Source: Sphingomonas dokdonensis
GTDB taxonomy: Bacteria > Pseudomonadota > Alphaproteobacteria > Sphingomonadales > Sphingomonadaceae
Direction: 5' to 3'
Assembly (NCBI RefSeq): GCF_002197685.1
Contig: NZ_NBBI01000010.1
Span: forward strand, 1 to 50,322
DNA: 50,322 nt
The position numbers and the translations under genes are program-made. Numbering within the stretch: the stretch's first letter is position 1; each line of letters opens with the position of its first letter. This document shows positions 17,572-26,322 of this stretch, piece after piece. A model generated the notes under the pieces. That model was not told the DNA's origin. It saw only the letters and a list, made by a program, of their open reading frames with translations, and did no database searches.

Positions 17572-18845
17572 CGCGCGAGCGTCGGCCTGACCATCGTGGC
17601 GCCGGGCACGTTGTCTTTCTTCCACTGCATGGCCATCCGAACGCGCGTTCTGCCCGAAGGGTGATCGAAGAACAGCAATTCCTCGACGGGGCCGGGCTCT
17701 AGCTTGCGATATTCGGACAGGCGGATCGCGACGGAGGCGAAGCCGTCGGGCGCGCGGGCGGCGTCCAGGCCGAAGCGATCGGCCTGGCTTTCCTCCCAGC
17801 GCGTCACGCTGCTGATATAGGGGGTGGCGAGCGCCCCCAGCACGCTGGCGATCGCGAGCAGCAGCGGCGCGCCGGCGGGGTCGGCCACGTCCCGCACGCC
17901 CCAGCGCGGGTGGCGCGCGATCAAGCGCGGCGCGAGAGCGGCGATCACGGCAAAGACGATCAGCACGCCGAGGCCGAACCAGAACAGCAGCCACCAGATG
18001 TGGTTCAGGACGTAATGCCCCATTTCGTGCCCCATCACCGCGGCGACCTCGTCGGGCGAGGTGCGGTTCAGGAGATTGTCGTTGAGCGCGATGCGGATCG
18101 TCGGGCCGAGCCCGGCGACATTGGCGGAGATCCGCTTCGTCTGGCGCGAGGCGTCACTGACGTAGATGTGCTCGGCCGGGATGTCGTGCGCCGCGGCCAT
18201 CGCCACGATCCGGTCGCGCAGCGGGCCGGCGGGCATTTCGGTGTAGCGGTTGAACATCGGCTCGATGAACACCGGGCCGAGCAGGAGCCCGAGTGTGAGA
18301 AAGCCGATCACCACCGCTGTTCCCACTGCCCACCAGCGGCAGGGAAAGCGGCGGATGACGGCGTAGATCGCGGTGAACAACAGCGCGTTCACCACCAGCG
18401 AGACGCCCAGCAGCTTGAGCTGGTCGACGAGCCAGGCGCCAAACGTCTGGCTCATCAGGTCGTATTGCGCTTCGCGCACAAAGCCGGTGTAGATGCTCCA
18501 CGGCAGGAACAGCAGAAAGGTGACGAGGCTGAACAGCACGCCGTAGAGGCCGGGGACGAGCCAGGTACGCTTCACGCGTCGCGCGGCCAGATCGCGCAGC
18601 CGCGCCGACACGCCGCTGGCGAGCAGCGCGCCATAGACCAGCACGGCGACCACCGCATTCCACAGGATCAGCCAATAGCCGCCCTCGAAATAGGCGTCCG
18701 ATTTGGCGCGCGCCGGCCCTTGCAGCAGATCGAGGTAGGCGCGGGTCGCAGCATTGATATCGAAGCCGGGGTTCAGCCCCTGCGCCGCCGCCATCGTCGG
18801 CACCAGCGCTGCCGCCAGCAGCGCTGCGCCCAAGACCTTCCTCAT
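17568..18845 (-). CDS. M48 family metallopeptidase (Ste24/CAAX-protease type)
   Basis: A 425-residue membrane zinc peptidase. An N-terminal signal-like segment (MRKVLGAALLAAALVPTMAA) is followed by several membrane helices. The catalytic motif is VMGHEMGHYVLNH, followed by two further helices, then the third zinc ligand in RWEESQADRFGLDAA. This order and FDHPSGRTRVRMAMQWK at the C-terminus match the M48A (Ste24-like) subfamily. Bacterial homologues probably act in membrane protein quality control; prenylated substrates are not expected. It has a good GGGGGA-type ribosome site and starts 14 bases after the M28 gene. Confidence 0.92.
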   Translation of the reverse strand: MRKVLGAALLAAALVPTMAAAQGLNPGFDINAATRAYLDLLQGPARAKSDAYFEGGYWLILWNAVVAVLVYGALLASGVSARLRDLAARRVKRTWLVPGLYGVLFSLVTFLLFLPWSIYTGFVREAQYDLMSQTFGAWLVDQLKLLGVSLVVNALLFTAIYAVIRRFPCRWWAVGTAVVIGFLTLGLLLGPVFIEPMFNRYTEMPAGPLRDRIVAMAAAHDIPAEHIYVSDASRQTKRISANVAGLGPTIRIALNDNLLNRTSPDEVAAVMGHEMGHYVLNHIWWLLFWFGLGVLIVFAVIAALAPRLIARHPRWGVRDVADPAGAPLLLAIASVLGALATPYISSVTRWEESQADRFGLDAARAPDGFASVAIRLSEYRKLEPGPVEELLFFDHPSGRTRVRMAMQWKKDNVPGATMVRPTLAR

Positions 18846-18859
18846 CCCTGTTCCCCCGG

Positions 18860-20527
18860 TTACGGGGCAGTCGGCCCCTTGAACAACGTGCCGAAATAAT
18901 CGCCCTTGTTCCAGACCGGACGTGAGGGCGCATCGCCGATCTCGCGCGCGATGCGATAGTTCACGTCGACGAAGCGCACGCCCTGTTCCCACAGGATCGG
19001 CTGCGACAGATCGTCGGAGGGCTTGTGATAGTTGGTGGAGAGGAAATGCTCGACCGCGGCCTTGCCCGGCCCTTTCTGACCCGGCCACAGGAAGACCGAG
19101 GGCACGCCCTTTTGCACGAAGCGGAAATGGTCTGAGCGCACGAAAATGCCCTCGTCGGGGATCGGATCGGGCGACAGCGCGACGCCGGCGCCCTCCACCG
19201 CGCTGCGGATGATCGGGCCGAGGGTGGAGCGGTCGCCGCCGAATGCGACCATGTCCTCGAACGGATAGGTGAGGATCGGCATGTCGAGATTGACGTCGGC
19301 GACGATCGACTCCGCTGTTACCGTCGGGTGGTTGGCGAAATAATCGCTGCCGACGAGGCCCTTTTCCTCCGCCGTGACGGCGAGGAACATGATGGTGCGC
19401 TTGGCCGGCCCTTCCTTCCCGAACCGCTTCGCCTCCTCGATCAGGCTGGCGATGCCGATGGCGTTGTCGAGCGCGCCATTGTTGATCTTGTCCTCGCCCT
19501 TGCCGCTGATGCCGATGTGATCGAGGTGGGCCGAGAGGACGACCACCTCGCGTGCGAGCGCCGGATCGCTGCCCGGAAGCAGGCCGACGACGTTGGACGA
19601 GCGCGCCTTGTCGAATTTGGTCTTGGTGGCGACGGCCAGCGTGACGGGCAGCGCCTCCGGCTTGAAGGCCGCGTCTGCCTTGTCCGCCTCGCGCGAGACC
19701 TTGGCCCAGGGCGTGCGCGCGCCGGCGAACAGCTTTGCCGCGCCGGTGAGGCTGAGCGTTGCAAGCGTGGGGGCGCCGCCTTCGTCGACGTGGCCGGTGC
19801 CGTCCGCCTCGGCCCAGGCCATGCGGACATGGTCGTTGGCGTCGACCAGCCGCGCGAACGGGCGCAGCTTGTCCGATCGCGAAGTGACGAGCGCGATCGC
19901 GCCTACCGCGCCGTGGTCGGCCGCGACCTGCGCCTTGGTGGAGGCCGAGCCGAGCCAGGCGCGCTCCTCGCCGGTCATCTTCGATGGCGAGCCGCTGACA
20001 AAGGCGACGATCTTACCCTTCACGTCGACCCCGGCGTAATCGTCGCGGCCATATTGCGGGGCGACGATGCCGTAGCCGACGAAGACGACGGGTGCGGCGA
20101 CACTGGTTTCCTTCGCGCGCGAATTGGCCGAGGGGATGTAATCGGTGCCAAAGGCGAGCGCGGTCTGGCCGGCGGCGGCGGTGAGGGTGAGCGTGCCCTC
20201 GCCATCGGGCTTGTACGCGACGAGCGGCACGTTCTGCAGATAGCCGACGTCCTCGCCCTGCTTGTCGCCGCCCGGCTTCAGCCCGGCGGCGTAGAATTGC
20301 GCGGCGACATATTGCGCGGCGATGTCATATTCCGGGCTGCCCGCCTCGCGCCCGCGCATCGCATCCGACGCGAGGAACATGACGTGCGATTTGATCGCGG
20401 TTGCTTCGCGCGAGAGCGGTGCGGCGTTTGCCGGCGCGGCTGCGGCGGTACCTTGTGGGGCAGCGGTTTGTGCAACGACGGGGAGGGCGGCGGACGACAG
20501 GCAGAGGGCGAGAAACAAACGACGCAT
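18860..20527 (-). CDS. Secreted M28 family metallopeptidase with PA domain
   Basis: A 555-residue protein with a cleavable signal peptide (MRRLFLALCLSSAALPVVAQ). A protease-associated insert (VVFVGYGIVAPQYGRDDYAG with VKGKIVAFVSGSP) precedes the M28 zinc aminopeptidase domain. Ligand motifs are LSAHLDHIG, NGALDNAIGIA, AVTAEEKGLVGSDYF, NLDMP and NYHKPSDDL. It probably releases N-terminal amino acids from peptides in the periplasm or outside. The start at 20527 gives the signal peptide. It is the first gene of a three-gene minus-strand operon and is divergent from pepN across 230 bases. Confidence 0.93.
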   Translation of the reverse strand: MRRLFLALCLSSAALPVVAQTAAPQGTAAAAPANAAPLSREATAIKSHVMFLASDAMRGREAGSPEYDIAAQYVAAQFYAAGLKPGGDKQGEDVGYLQNVPLVAYKPDGEGTLTLTAAAGQTALAFGTDYIPSANSRAKETSVAAPVVFVGYGIVAPQYGRDDYAGVDVKGKIVAFVSGSPSKMTGEERAWLGSASTKAQVAADHGAVGAIALVTSRSDKLRPFARLVDANDHVRMAWAEADGTGHVDEGGAPTLATLSLTGAAKLFAGARTPWAKVSREADKADAAFKPEALPVTLAVATKTKFDKARSSNVVGLLPGSDPALAREVVVLSAHLDHIGISGKGEDKINNGALDNAIGIASLIEEAKRFGKEGPAKRTIMFLAVTAEEKGLVGSDYFANHPTVTAESIVADVNLDMPILTYPFEDMVAFGGDRSTLGPIIRSAVEGAGVALSPDPIPDEGIFVRSDHFRFVQKGVPSVFLWPGQKGPGKAAVEHFLSTNYHKPSDDLSQPILWEQGVRFVDVNYRIAREIGDAPSRPVWNKGDYFGTLFKGPTAP

Positions 20528-20744
20528 AGACGCTTCCAGAAAGCCATGCGTTCGCTGGCCATGCGCAGGTGAATTGCGGCCGGAAAATGCGGCGCGGATC
20601 ACCCAAAGAAGCGGCGCTTGCCAAGGGCTTGCACCGCCCCTCCACCGCACGCCACAGGAACGAAGGGGAGTGGACCTGCCGCCAGACCTAGCAGCCGTGG
20701 GCGTCTCCGCAAGCATTAGCGATGGAACCGTAAGCCGCCCTGTT

Positions 20745-20757
20745 TATATCTTCTTTT
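20745..20757 (+). promoter_or_regulatory. Possible -10 box for a leaderless pepN transcript
   Basis: TATATC at 20745-20750 lies seven bases before the pepN ATG. No Shine-Dalgarno is present between them (TTCTTTT), so transcription starting here would give a nearly or fully leaderless mRNA. No clear -35 box was found at the expected distance, so this is tentative. Confidence 0.3.
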
Positions 20758-23352
20758 ATGCTCGACGTTCTCACCGCCCCCGCCGCCCCTGCGATCAAGC
20801 ACCGCCAGGATTACCGCCCGCCTGCGTGGCTGGTGCCCAACGTGGCGCTCGATTTCGCGCTGGACCCGGCGGCGACGCGGGTGCGCGCCCGGCTGGAGGT
20901 GACGCGCAACGGCGAAGGAGACGCGCCGCTGCGGCTTGATGGCGACGGGCTGACGCCGTTGTCGGTGAGCGTGGACGGCCTGGCGGTGAACGACTGGCGG
21001 ATCGAGGACGGTCAGCTCGTCGTGCCGCTGACGGGCGACGCGCATGTGATCGAAACCGAGGTGGCAATCGCGCCTGACCAGAATACGCAGCTGATGGGGC
21101 TGTATTCCTCGGGCGGGAACCTGTGCACGCAATGCGAGGCGGAAGGCTTTCGCCGCATCACCTTCTTCCCCGACCGGCCCGATGTGCTGGCGACCTATCG
21201 CGTCCGCATGACGGCGGACAAGGCGCGCTATCCGGTGCTGCTGGCGAATGGCGATCCTGTGGCGCGCGGCGACAATGACGATGGCACGCACTGGGCCGAG
21301 TGGCATGACCCGTTTCCCAAGCCCTCCTATCTGTTCGCGCTGGTGGCGGGGGATCTGGCCTGCAACGCCGGCACGTTCACGACGCGATCGGGGCGCGAGG
21401 TGCAGCTTGGCATCTGGGTGCGCGAAGGCGATCTGCCCAAGACCGATCACGCGCTCCACGCGCTGAAAACATCGATGGCGTGGGACGAGCGCGTCTATGG
21501 CCGCGAGTACGATCTCGACGTATTCAACATCGTTGCGGTGGACGATTTCAACTTCGGCGCGATGGAGAACAAGGGGCTGAACATCTTCAACAGCCGCTAC
21601 ATCCTGGCCGATCCCGACACCGCGACCGATTACGATTACGATGCGATCGCTGCGGTGGTCGCGCACGAATATTTCCACAACTGGTCGGGCAATCGCATCA
21701 CCTGCCGCGACTGGTTTCAACTGTCGCTGAAGGAGGGGTTCACCGTCTTTCGCGATCAGGGCTTCTCGGCCGATCAGGGTTCGGCGGCGGTGAAGCGGAT
21801 CGAGGACGTGCGCGGGCTTCGCGCCAGTCAGTTTCCAGAGGATGCCGGGCCGCTGGCGCATCCGGTGCGCCCGGAAAGCTATCTCGAGATCTCGAATTTC
21901 TACACCTCGACGATCTACAACAAGGGCGCCGAGCTGATCCGCATGATGGCGACCATCCTGGGGCCGGAGCGGTTCCGTACCGCGTGCGACCTTTATTTCG
22001 ATCGCTTCGACGGGACGGCGGCGACGTGCGAGAATTTCGTCGCCTGCATGGAAGAAGGCGGCGGCGTCGACCTTGCGCAATTCCGCCTGTGGTACAGCCA
22101 GGCGGGGACGCCGCGCGTGTCGGCGAGCCTCGACCATGACGGCGGGCGTGCGACACTGCGGCTGGCGCAGCAGGTGCCGCCGACGCCGGGGCAATCCGCC
22201 AAGGAGCCGATGGTGCTGCCGCTGCGCATCCGCCTGTTTGGGGCGGAAACCGGCCAGCCGCTGGGGCCGGAGCAGCTAGTGCTGCTGAACGAAACGATCG
22301 AGACGATCGTGTTCGACGGGATCGCCGAGCGCCCGGTGCTGTCGATCAACCGCGGTTTTTCCGCGCCGGTGACGATCGAGAGCGACCGGACGGCGGCGGA
22401 CCTCGCGTTTCTCGCGCGGCACGACGACGATCCCTTCGCGCGCTACGAGGCGATGCAGCAGTTGATGCTCGACACGCTGATCGCCGGCGCGGTCGAGGGC
22501 GAGGCCGATCACCGCGCGGTAATCGATGCGGTGGCCGACACGCTTGACGATCCGGCGCTTGATCCGGCGTTCGTCGCGGAGGCGGTGCTGCTGCCGTCGG
22601 AGAGCTTCGTCGGCGATCAGCTAAGCATTGTCGATCCCGAGGCGATCTATCGCGCGCGCGAAGCACTGCGCGGCGATCTGGGGCGCACGCTCGCCGATCG
22701 CTGGCGCACGATCTACGAGGCGAACAGCAGCGATGCGCCATACGCCTATACGCCGGCGGCGAAGGGCGCGCGGCGGATCCGCAACGTGGCACTTGGCTAT
22801 ATCGCCGCATCGGGCGCGAGCGACGCGGCAGAGATGGCGTTCCGCCAGTTCGAGCGGGCCGATAACATGACCGACCGGCAGGGCGCGCTCAGCACGCTGG
22901 TGAACGGCGACAGCGATCTGCGCGAGGCGGCACTCGACATTTTCTACAACCGCTATTCGGGCAATGCGCTGGTGCTCGACAAATGGTTTCAGACGCAGGC
23001 GCTGTCGACACGCGACGATACGCTGGAAGCCGTAGCGGCGCTGGCCGAGCATCCGAGCTTCACGCTGGCCAACCCGAACCGCGCGCGCAGCCTGATCGGC
23101 GCCTTTGCGGTGAACCAGCGCGCGTTCAACCGGGCGGATGGCGCGGGCTATCGCTTCCTGGCGGACCAGCTGATCGCGCTCGACCGGCTCAATCCGCAGA
23201 CCGCGGCGAAATTGCTGCCGCCGCTCGGCCGCTTCCGCCGTTTCGACCCCGCGCGCGCAGCGCTCATGCGCGCCGAGCTGGAGCGGATCGTGGCGACACC
23301 GGGGCTGTCCAAGGACCTGTTCGAACAGGCGTCAAAGAGCCTGGCGGGTTAG
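20758..23352 (+). CDS. pepN: Aminopeptidase N (M1)
   Basis: A cytosolic zinc aminopeptidase of 864 residues with broad specificity, full length for the proteobacterial PepN type. Key motifs are the exopeptidase signature VDDFNFGAMENKGLNIFNSRY and the zinc site VAHEYFHNW, followed by the third ligand in SLKEGFTVFRDQGFS. The PepN-type C-terminal helical domain runs to the end (NRARSLIGAFAVNQRAFNRADGAGYRFL). The ATG at 20758 has no Shine-Dalgarno. The stop codon shares two bases with the convergent S41 gene stop (TTAG). Confidence 0.97.
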   Translation: MLDVLTAPAAPAIKHRQDYRPPAWLVPNVALDFALDPAATRVRARLEVTRNGEGDAPLRLDGDGLTPLSVSVDGLAVNDWRIEDGQLVVPLTGDAHVIETEVAIAPDQNTQLMGLYSSGGNLCTQCEAEGFRRITFFPDRPDVLATYRVRMTADKARYPVLLANGDPVARGDNDDGTHWAEWHDPFPKPSYLFALVAGDLACNAGTFTTRSGREVQLGIWVREGDLPKTDHALHALKTSMAWDERVYGREYDLDVFNIVAVDDFNFGAMENKGLNIFNSRYILADPDTATDYDYDAIAAVVAHEYFHNWSGNRITCRDWFQLSLKEGFTVFRDQGFSADQGSAAVKRIEDVRGLRASQFPEDAGPLAHPVRPESYLEISNFYTSTIYNKGAELIRMMATILGPERFRTACDLYFDRFDGTAATCENFVACMEEGGGVDLAQFRLWYSQAGTPRVSASLDHDGGRATLRLAQQVPPTPGQSAKEPMVLPLRIRLFGAETGQPLGPEQLVLLNETIETIVFDGIAERPVLSINRGFSAPVTIESDRTAADLAFLARHDDDPFARYEAMQQLMLDTLIAGAVEGEADHRAVIDAVADTLDDPALDPAFVAEAVLLPSESFVGDQLSIVDPEAIYRAREALRGDLGRTLADRWRTIYEANSSDAPYAYTPAAKGARRIRNVALGYIAASGASDAAEMAFRQFERADNMTDRQGALSTLVNGDSDLREAALDIFYNRYSGNALVLDKWFQTQALSTRDDTLEAVAALAEHPSFTLANPNRARSLIGAFAVNQRAFNRADGAGYRFLADQLIALDRLNPQTAAKLLPPLGRFRRFDPARAALMRAELERIVATPGLSKDLFEQASKSLAG

Positions 23353-24794
23353 AACGCGCCGGGCGTCTCGCGCTGGAAGGTGGCGGGGCGCTCGGGCGTC
23401 AGCAAGGTGCGCTGCACGCCGACGTCGCGCACCCGCGCCGCGCTGGCGCTGGGGGCGGCGCCGCCGATCGGGGTGCAGCTGCGCCCGGCGAGGAAGCCCA
23501 GCGCCTGACGCACCGATGCCTCGCGCGGGTCGCCGAGCGGGTAGGTGAGGTCGTCGCTCGCCTGGCAGGTCACGGGCATGAAGCGCGCCAGCCCGTTGTA
23601 GTAATCGCCCTGGCGATCGGCATTCTGGCTGGCGAAGGCGACGACGCGCAGGCGATCGTCGCAGGCGGCGCGATCGCGCGCGATCTGGCCGACGGGCTTG
23701 CCATAAGTGTCCGTGCCGATCAGCGCGACATTGGCGCGGAGATAGGGGATCATCGCGTTGATCACCTTTTCGCTGGCAGACGCCGTGGCGCCGGTGCCGA
23801 TAAAGGCGATCCGGGTGGGGGAGACCGATTGTGGCTGCGGGGTGAAATATTCGGTGCTGTTCTCTGACGATTTCTCGCGCCGGAAGGTGGTGTAGCTGAA
23901 CACCTCGCTGCGCTGGCGATTGCCGCCGAGAAGGTCGCCGAGCACCTGCGCGGTGGAGACCAGCCCGCCGCCATTGTAGCGGAAGTCGACGATGAAATCG
24001 GTAATGCCAGCGGCGCGCAGCCGGGCGAAACCGTCGCGCAGCGGCTGTTCGGCGGTGGAGATAAAGGTGCGCAGGTTGACGTAGCCGACGCGGCGGCCCT
24101 CATCCTCGATGATCGTGACACCATAGCGCGGGGAGACGGCATCGAGCGTGTAGTCGCGCGGTGTGACGGTGACTTGCCGGCCGGCGCCATTGGGTGCGCG
24201 AAGGTCGAGCACGCGGGTGTCGCCGGCTCGCGAGCCGCCCAATGCATCGCTGACCGCCCGCGCGCCGCCGCTGGCATAAAGTGCGCTGACGGTGCGCAGC
24301 GGGCTGCCGGGCTGGCCGATGGCGACGATTTCGGTGCCGCGATCGATACCCGCCTCCAGCGCCGCCGTGCCCTCGAACGCTTCGGTGACGAACAGGCGCG
24401 CGGAGGCAGGGTCGATCGCGATGCGGAACCCGAAGCCGGCGCTCGACCCGGAGGCGAAATAGGCGTTCTCCTCCGCGATCGAGGTGACATAGGTGAAATA
24501 GCGATCCTTGTTCTGCTCGCGCGCGGTGGCGGTGAGCGCATCGACATAGCTTTGCACGTCGCCATAGCGGCTTGCGTCGAGGCTGGCGGGCAGCGTGTCG
24601 GGGAACAGATACCATTCGCGCAGCTCGGCGTCGGCCCATTGCTGGCGGCTTTGCAGCGAACAGGCGCTGGCGGTGGGTGACGGCGTGGGCGCGGGGGCGG
24701 TCGCAACCGGCGTCCCGCTGCTGCTGCCGCCGCCATCGCCGCCGCAGCCCGCCAACACACTCGCCATGCTGATCGCAGCGGCCAATCGACGCAT
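23349..24794 (-). CDS. S41 family peptidase, lipoprotein
   Basis: Encodes 481 residues starting MRRLAAAISMASVLAGC, a lipoprotein signal (lipobox L-A-G-C), then a glycine/serine and proline-rich linker. A PDZ-like segment (SSAGFGFRIAIDP ... AALEAGIDRGTEIVAIG) leads to the S41 tail-protease domain: YVNLRTFISTAEQPLRDGF, FIVDFRYNGGGLV, and the probable catalytic serine in ATASASEKVINAM with its lysine three residues later. C-terminal processing-type periplasmic protease; substrate unknown. A good GGGGAG ribosome site precedes the start. It lies 79 bases downstream of DUF1810 on the same strand. Confidence 0.9.
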   Translation of the reverse strand: MRRLAAAISMASVLAGCGGDGGGSSSGTPVATAPAPTPSPTASACSLQSRQQWADAELREWYLFPDTLPASLDASRYGDVQSYVDALTATAREQNKDRYFTYVTSIAEENAYFASGSSAGFGFRIAIDPASARLFVTEAFEGTAALEAGIDRGTEIVAIGQPGSPLRTVSALYASGGARAVSDALGGSRAGDTRVLDLRAPNGAGRQVTVTPRDYTLDAVSPRYGVTIIEDEGRRVGYVNLRTFISTAEQPLRDGFARLRAAGITDFIVDFRYNGGGLVSTAQVLGDLLGGNRQRSEVFSYTTFRREKSSENSTEYFTPQPQSVSPTRIAFIGTGATASASEKVINAMIPYLRANVALIGTDTYGKPVGQIARDRAACDDRLRVVAFASQNADRQGDYYNGLARFMPVTCQASDDLTYPLGDPREASVRQALGFLAGRSCTPIGGAAPSASAARVRDVGVQRTLLTPERPATFQRETPGAF

Positions 24795-24873
24795 GATACG
24801 CTCCCCACAACCTTTTCAGGACAGGTACTTAGCAGCTTGCGGCCATCTTGCCAGCGCCTGCCGCACGGAAGAC

Positions 24874-25305
24874 TCAGCCGAGCAGCGCCAGCGTCGCGGC
24901 GTCGGGTTGCCCACCGTAGAAGCGTGCGAGCACCGCATCGAAGCGGTCACGCTCTTTCGTGGCGGCGGCGAACAGCGTCATGGACGAGCGCAGCTTCATG
25001 GCGTCGACCGGGCCGAGGATCGTTTCGGCCGATCCAGTGGCGGCGAGCAGGGCGTCGCACGCGTCGGCCAGCCGTGCGGCGAGCAGGGGGTGGCGCAGAT
25101 AGGCCTCGGCCTCGGCCAGCGAGGCGATGCCGTAATGCTGGGCGGTGGCGCTGCGGCCGAGCGCGCGCAGTTGCGGAAAGACGAACCACATCCAGTGGCT
25201 GGTCTTTCGACCGCGGCGCAGCTCCGCCACCGCATCTGCGTGGCTGTTCTCCTGTGCGCTGACGAAGCGGGCGAGATCGAACGGGTCGGAGGCGGGGCTG
25301 GTCAT
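24874..25305 (-). CDS. DUF1810 family protein
   Basis: A soluble protein of 143 residues with the diagnostic DUF1810 features: DLARFVSAQENSHADAVAEL at the N-terminus, RKTSHWMWFVFPQLRALGRS, AQHYGIASLAEAEAYLRHP and a final FYGGQPDAATLALLG. The family has no established biochemical function. The start at 25305 gives MTSPASDPFDLARF; longer upstream frames are antisense to the next promoter region. It is divergent from the YbhB-type gene (67-base spacer). Confidence 0.88.
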   Translation of the reverse strand: MTSPASDPFDLARFVSAQENSHADAVAELRRGRKTSHWMWFVFPQLRALGRSATAQHYGIASLAEAEAYLRHPLLAARLADACDALLAATGSAETILGPVDAMKLRSSMTLFAAATKERDRFDAVLARFYGGQPDAATLALLG

Positions 25306-25372
25306 GGCGCACAAAACGCGCGGGACGCATCGCGGATGCCGCTGGTGCGTTACGCCGGGGAGAGGAGTTGCG

Positions 25373-26005
25373 ATGCTTGAACATATTCCTGCCTGGCTAG
25401 GGCGTACGCTGGGCAATGTGCGCGCCGGCGCCAGCAAATTGGCGATCGTTCAGCCGGAGCTTGGCGGGCGGTTCGATGCGATCGACCTGAGCAGCCCGGC
25501 ATTCGCGCAGGACGCGCGATTGCCGCCGCGTTTCACCGCGGACGGCGAGGGCGTGTCGCCGCCGCTGGTGTGGGGGCCGCTGCCCGACGGCACGGCGTCG
25601 CTCGCGCTGCTGGTCGAGGATGCCGATGCGCCCGCGCCACAGCCGCTGGTCCATGCCATCGTGTGGGGCATGGCGGCAGACGCGGGCCGGCTGGCCGAAG
25701 GTGCGATCGTGGCGGACGGTGCCGGCGATGCCGAAACCGGCGATGTCGGCCGCAATTCGTATCTGAGCGAAGGGTGGCTGCCGCCCGATCCGCCGACCGG
25801 GCATGGCGAGCATCGCTATGTGTTTCAGCTGTTCGCGCTGGATGCGGGGGTCGAGGACCCTGGCGAGTCGCCCGGCCGAAGCGCGCTGATCCGGGCGATG
25901 GCGGGGCATGTGCTGGCAGCGGGGCTGCTGATCGGCACCTATTCGCGTGGCGAAGACGCGGCGGTGGGCGGCACTCAGACGACGCTTGCCGCGACATCCA
26001 TATAG
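25373..26005 (+). CDS. YbhB/YbcL family Raf kinase inhibitor-like protein
   Basis: Encodes 210 residues with the phosphatidylethanolamine-binding-protein fold typical of bacterial YbhB/YbcL: SPAFAQDARLPPRFTADGEG, SPPLVWGPLPDGTASLALLVEDADAP, LVHAIVWGM, NSYLSEGWLPPDPPTGHGEH and YVFQLFALD. The molecular role is not known. The start at 25373 has a strong Shine-Dalgarno (GAGAGGAG). The N-terminal 40 residues (MLEHIPAWLGRTLGNVRAG) are an extension often seen in this subfamily. The 3' end overlaps the antisense 29-residue peptide gene by 31 bases. Confidence 0.9.
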   Translation: MLEHIPAWLGRTLGNVRAGASKLAIVQPELGGRFDAIDLSSPAFAQDARLPPRFTADGEGVSPPLVWGPLPDGTASLALLVEDADAPAPQPLVHAIVWGMAADAGRLAEGAIVADGAGDAETGDVGRNSYLSEGWLPPDPPTGHGEHRYVFQLFALDAGVEDPGESPGRSALIRAMAGHVLAAGLLIGTYSRGEDAAVGGTQTTLAATSI

Positions 26006-26064
26006 GCGAGCACGGCGCAGGTGCTCAGCATGGACACGAGCGCGATCGAGAATGAGCGGATCAT
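25975..26064 (-). CDS. Small hydrophobic peptide (29 aa), second gene of a sigma-54 micro-operon
   Basis: Reads MIRSFSIALVSMLSTCAVLA then YMDVAASVV, stop at 25975. It is one hydrophobic helix with a basic N-terminus, a likely single-pass inner-membrane peptide or short secreted peptide. The start is well supported by AAAGGAGGG about ten bases upstream. It begins 35 bases after the stop of the first peptide gene on the same strand, so both probably share one transcript. Its last 31 bases are antisense to the YbhB-type gene. I do not recognise a named family. Confidence 0.55.
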   Translation of the reverse strand: MIRSFSIALVSMLSTCAVLAYMDVAASVV

Positions 26065-26099
26065 GAGACGGTCCCTCCTTTGCTAAGCTGGCGTTCCGG

Positions 26100-26207
26100 T
26101 CAGGCGACCGGAACGACCGGAACAGCAGCGCTGATCATCAGGGCGGCGAAAACAAAGGCGCTGGCGAGGCTGGCGACCTGAAGGCGAAGCTGGTGACGAT
26201 AGGTCAT
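26100..26207 (-). CDS. Small hydrophobic peptide (35 aa), first gene of a sigma-54 micro-operon
   Basis: Reads MTYRHQLRLQVASLASAFVF then AALMISAAVPVVPVA. A basic, polar N-terminus is followed by about 20 hydrophobic residues and a short VPVVPVA tail, typical of a single-pass membrane peptide with a cytoplasmic N-terminus. GGGAG eight bases upstream supports the ATG at 26207. A 5' hairpin, a sigma-54-type promoter and an IHF-like site lie directly upstream. Phage-shock and other envelope-stress peptides are often sigma-54 dependent, so a role in membrane stress is a reasonable guess, not a demonstrated fact. Confidence 0.65.
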   Translation of the reverse strand: MTYRHQLRLQVASLASAFVFAALMISAAVPVVPVA

Positions 26208-26226
26208 GATGGTAACTCCCTGATGG

Positions 26227-26249
26227 CGGCACCGAACCATTCGGTACCG
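26227..26249 (-). promoter_or_regulatory. Hairpin in the 5' leader of the peptide micro-operon
   Basis: On the minus strand, arms CGGTACCGAA and CGGCACCGAA (the latter as its complement TTCGGTGCCG) flank a three-base TGG loop. Ten positions pair with one G-T. It would begin about three bases after the transcription start predicted from the sigma-54 element and end about 20 bases before the ATG. It may be an mRNA-stabilising 5' hairpin or a protein-binding dyad. Confidence 0.6.
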
Positions 26250-26261
26250 ATGCCAATGATA

Positions 26262-26279
26262 TTGCAGGGGGCGTGCCAA
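26262..26279 (-). promoter_or_regulatory. Sigma-54 (RpoN) type promoter
   Basis: On the minus strand the sequence reads TTGGCACG, four C's, then CTGCAA. The -24 GG and -12 GC dinucleotides are ten bases apart, the spacing fixed in sigma-54 promoters (consensus TGGCAC-N5-TTGC; here only the first T of TTGC differs). The predicted start is near 26252, giving a leader of about 45 bases to the 35-residue peptide gene. Confidence 0.75.
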
Positions 26280-26296
26280 TTTGTTCAGCAGCGATA

Positions 26297-26309
26297 AATC
26301 AACCACTTA
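26297..26309. promoter_or_regulatory. IHF-type binding site
   Basis: The plus strand reads AATCAACCACTTA, an exact match to the IHF core consensus WATCAANNNNTTR. It lies about 45-57 bases upstream of the predicted sigma-54 start, where IHF commonly bends DNA between enhancer and promoter. Confidence 0.6.
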
Positions 26310-26322
26310 GCGACAGGAGATC

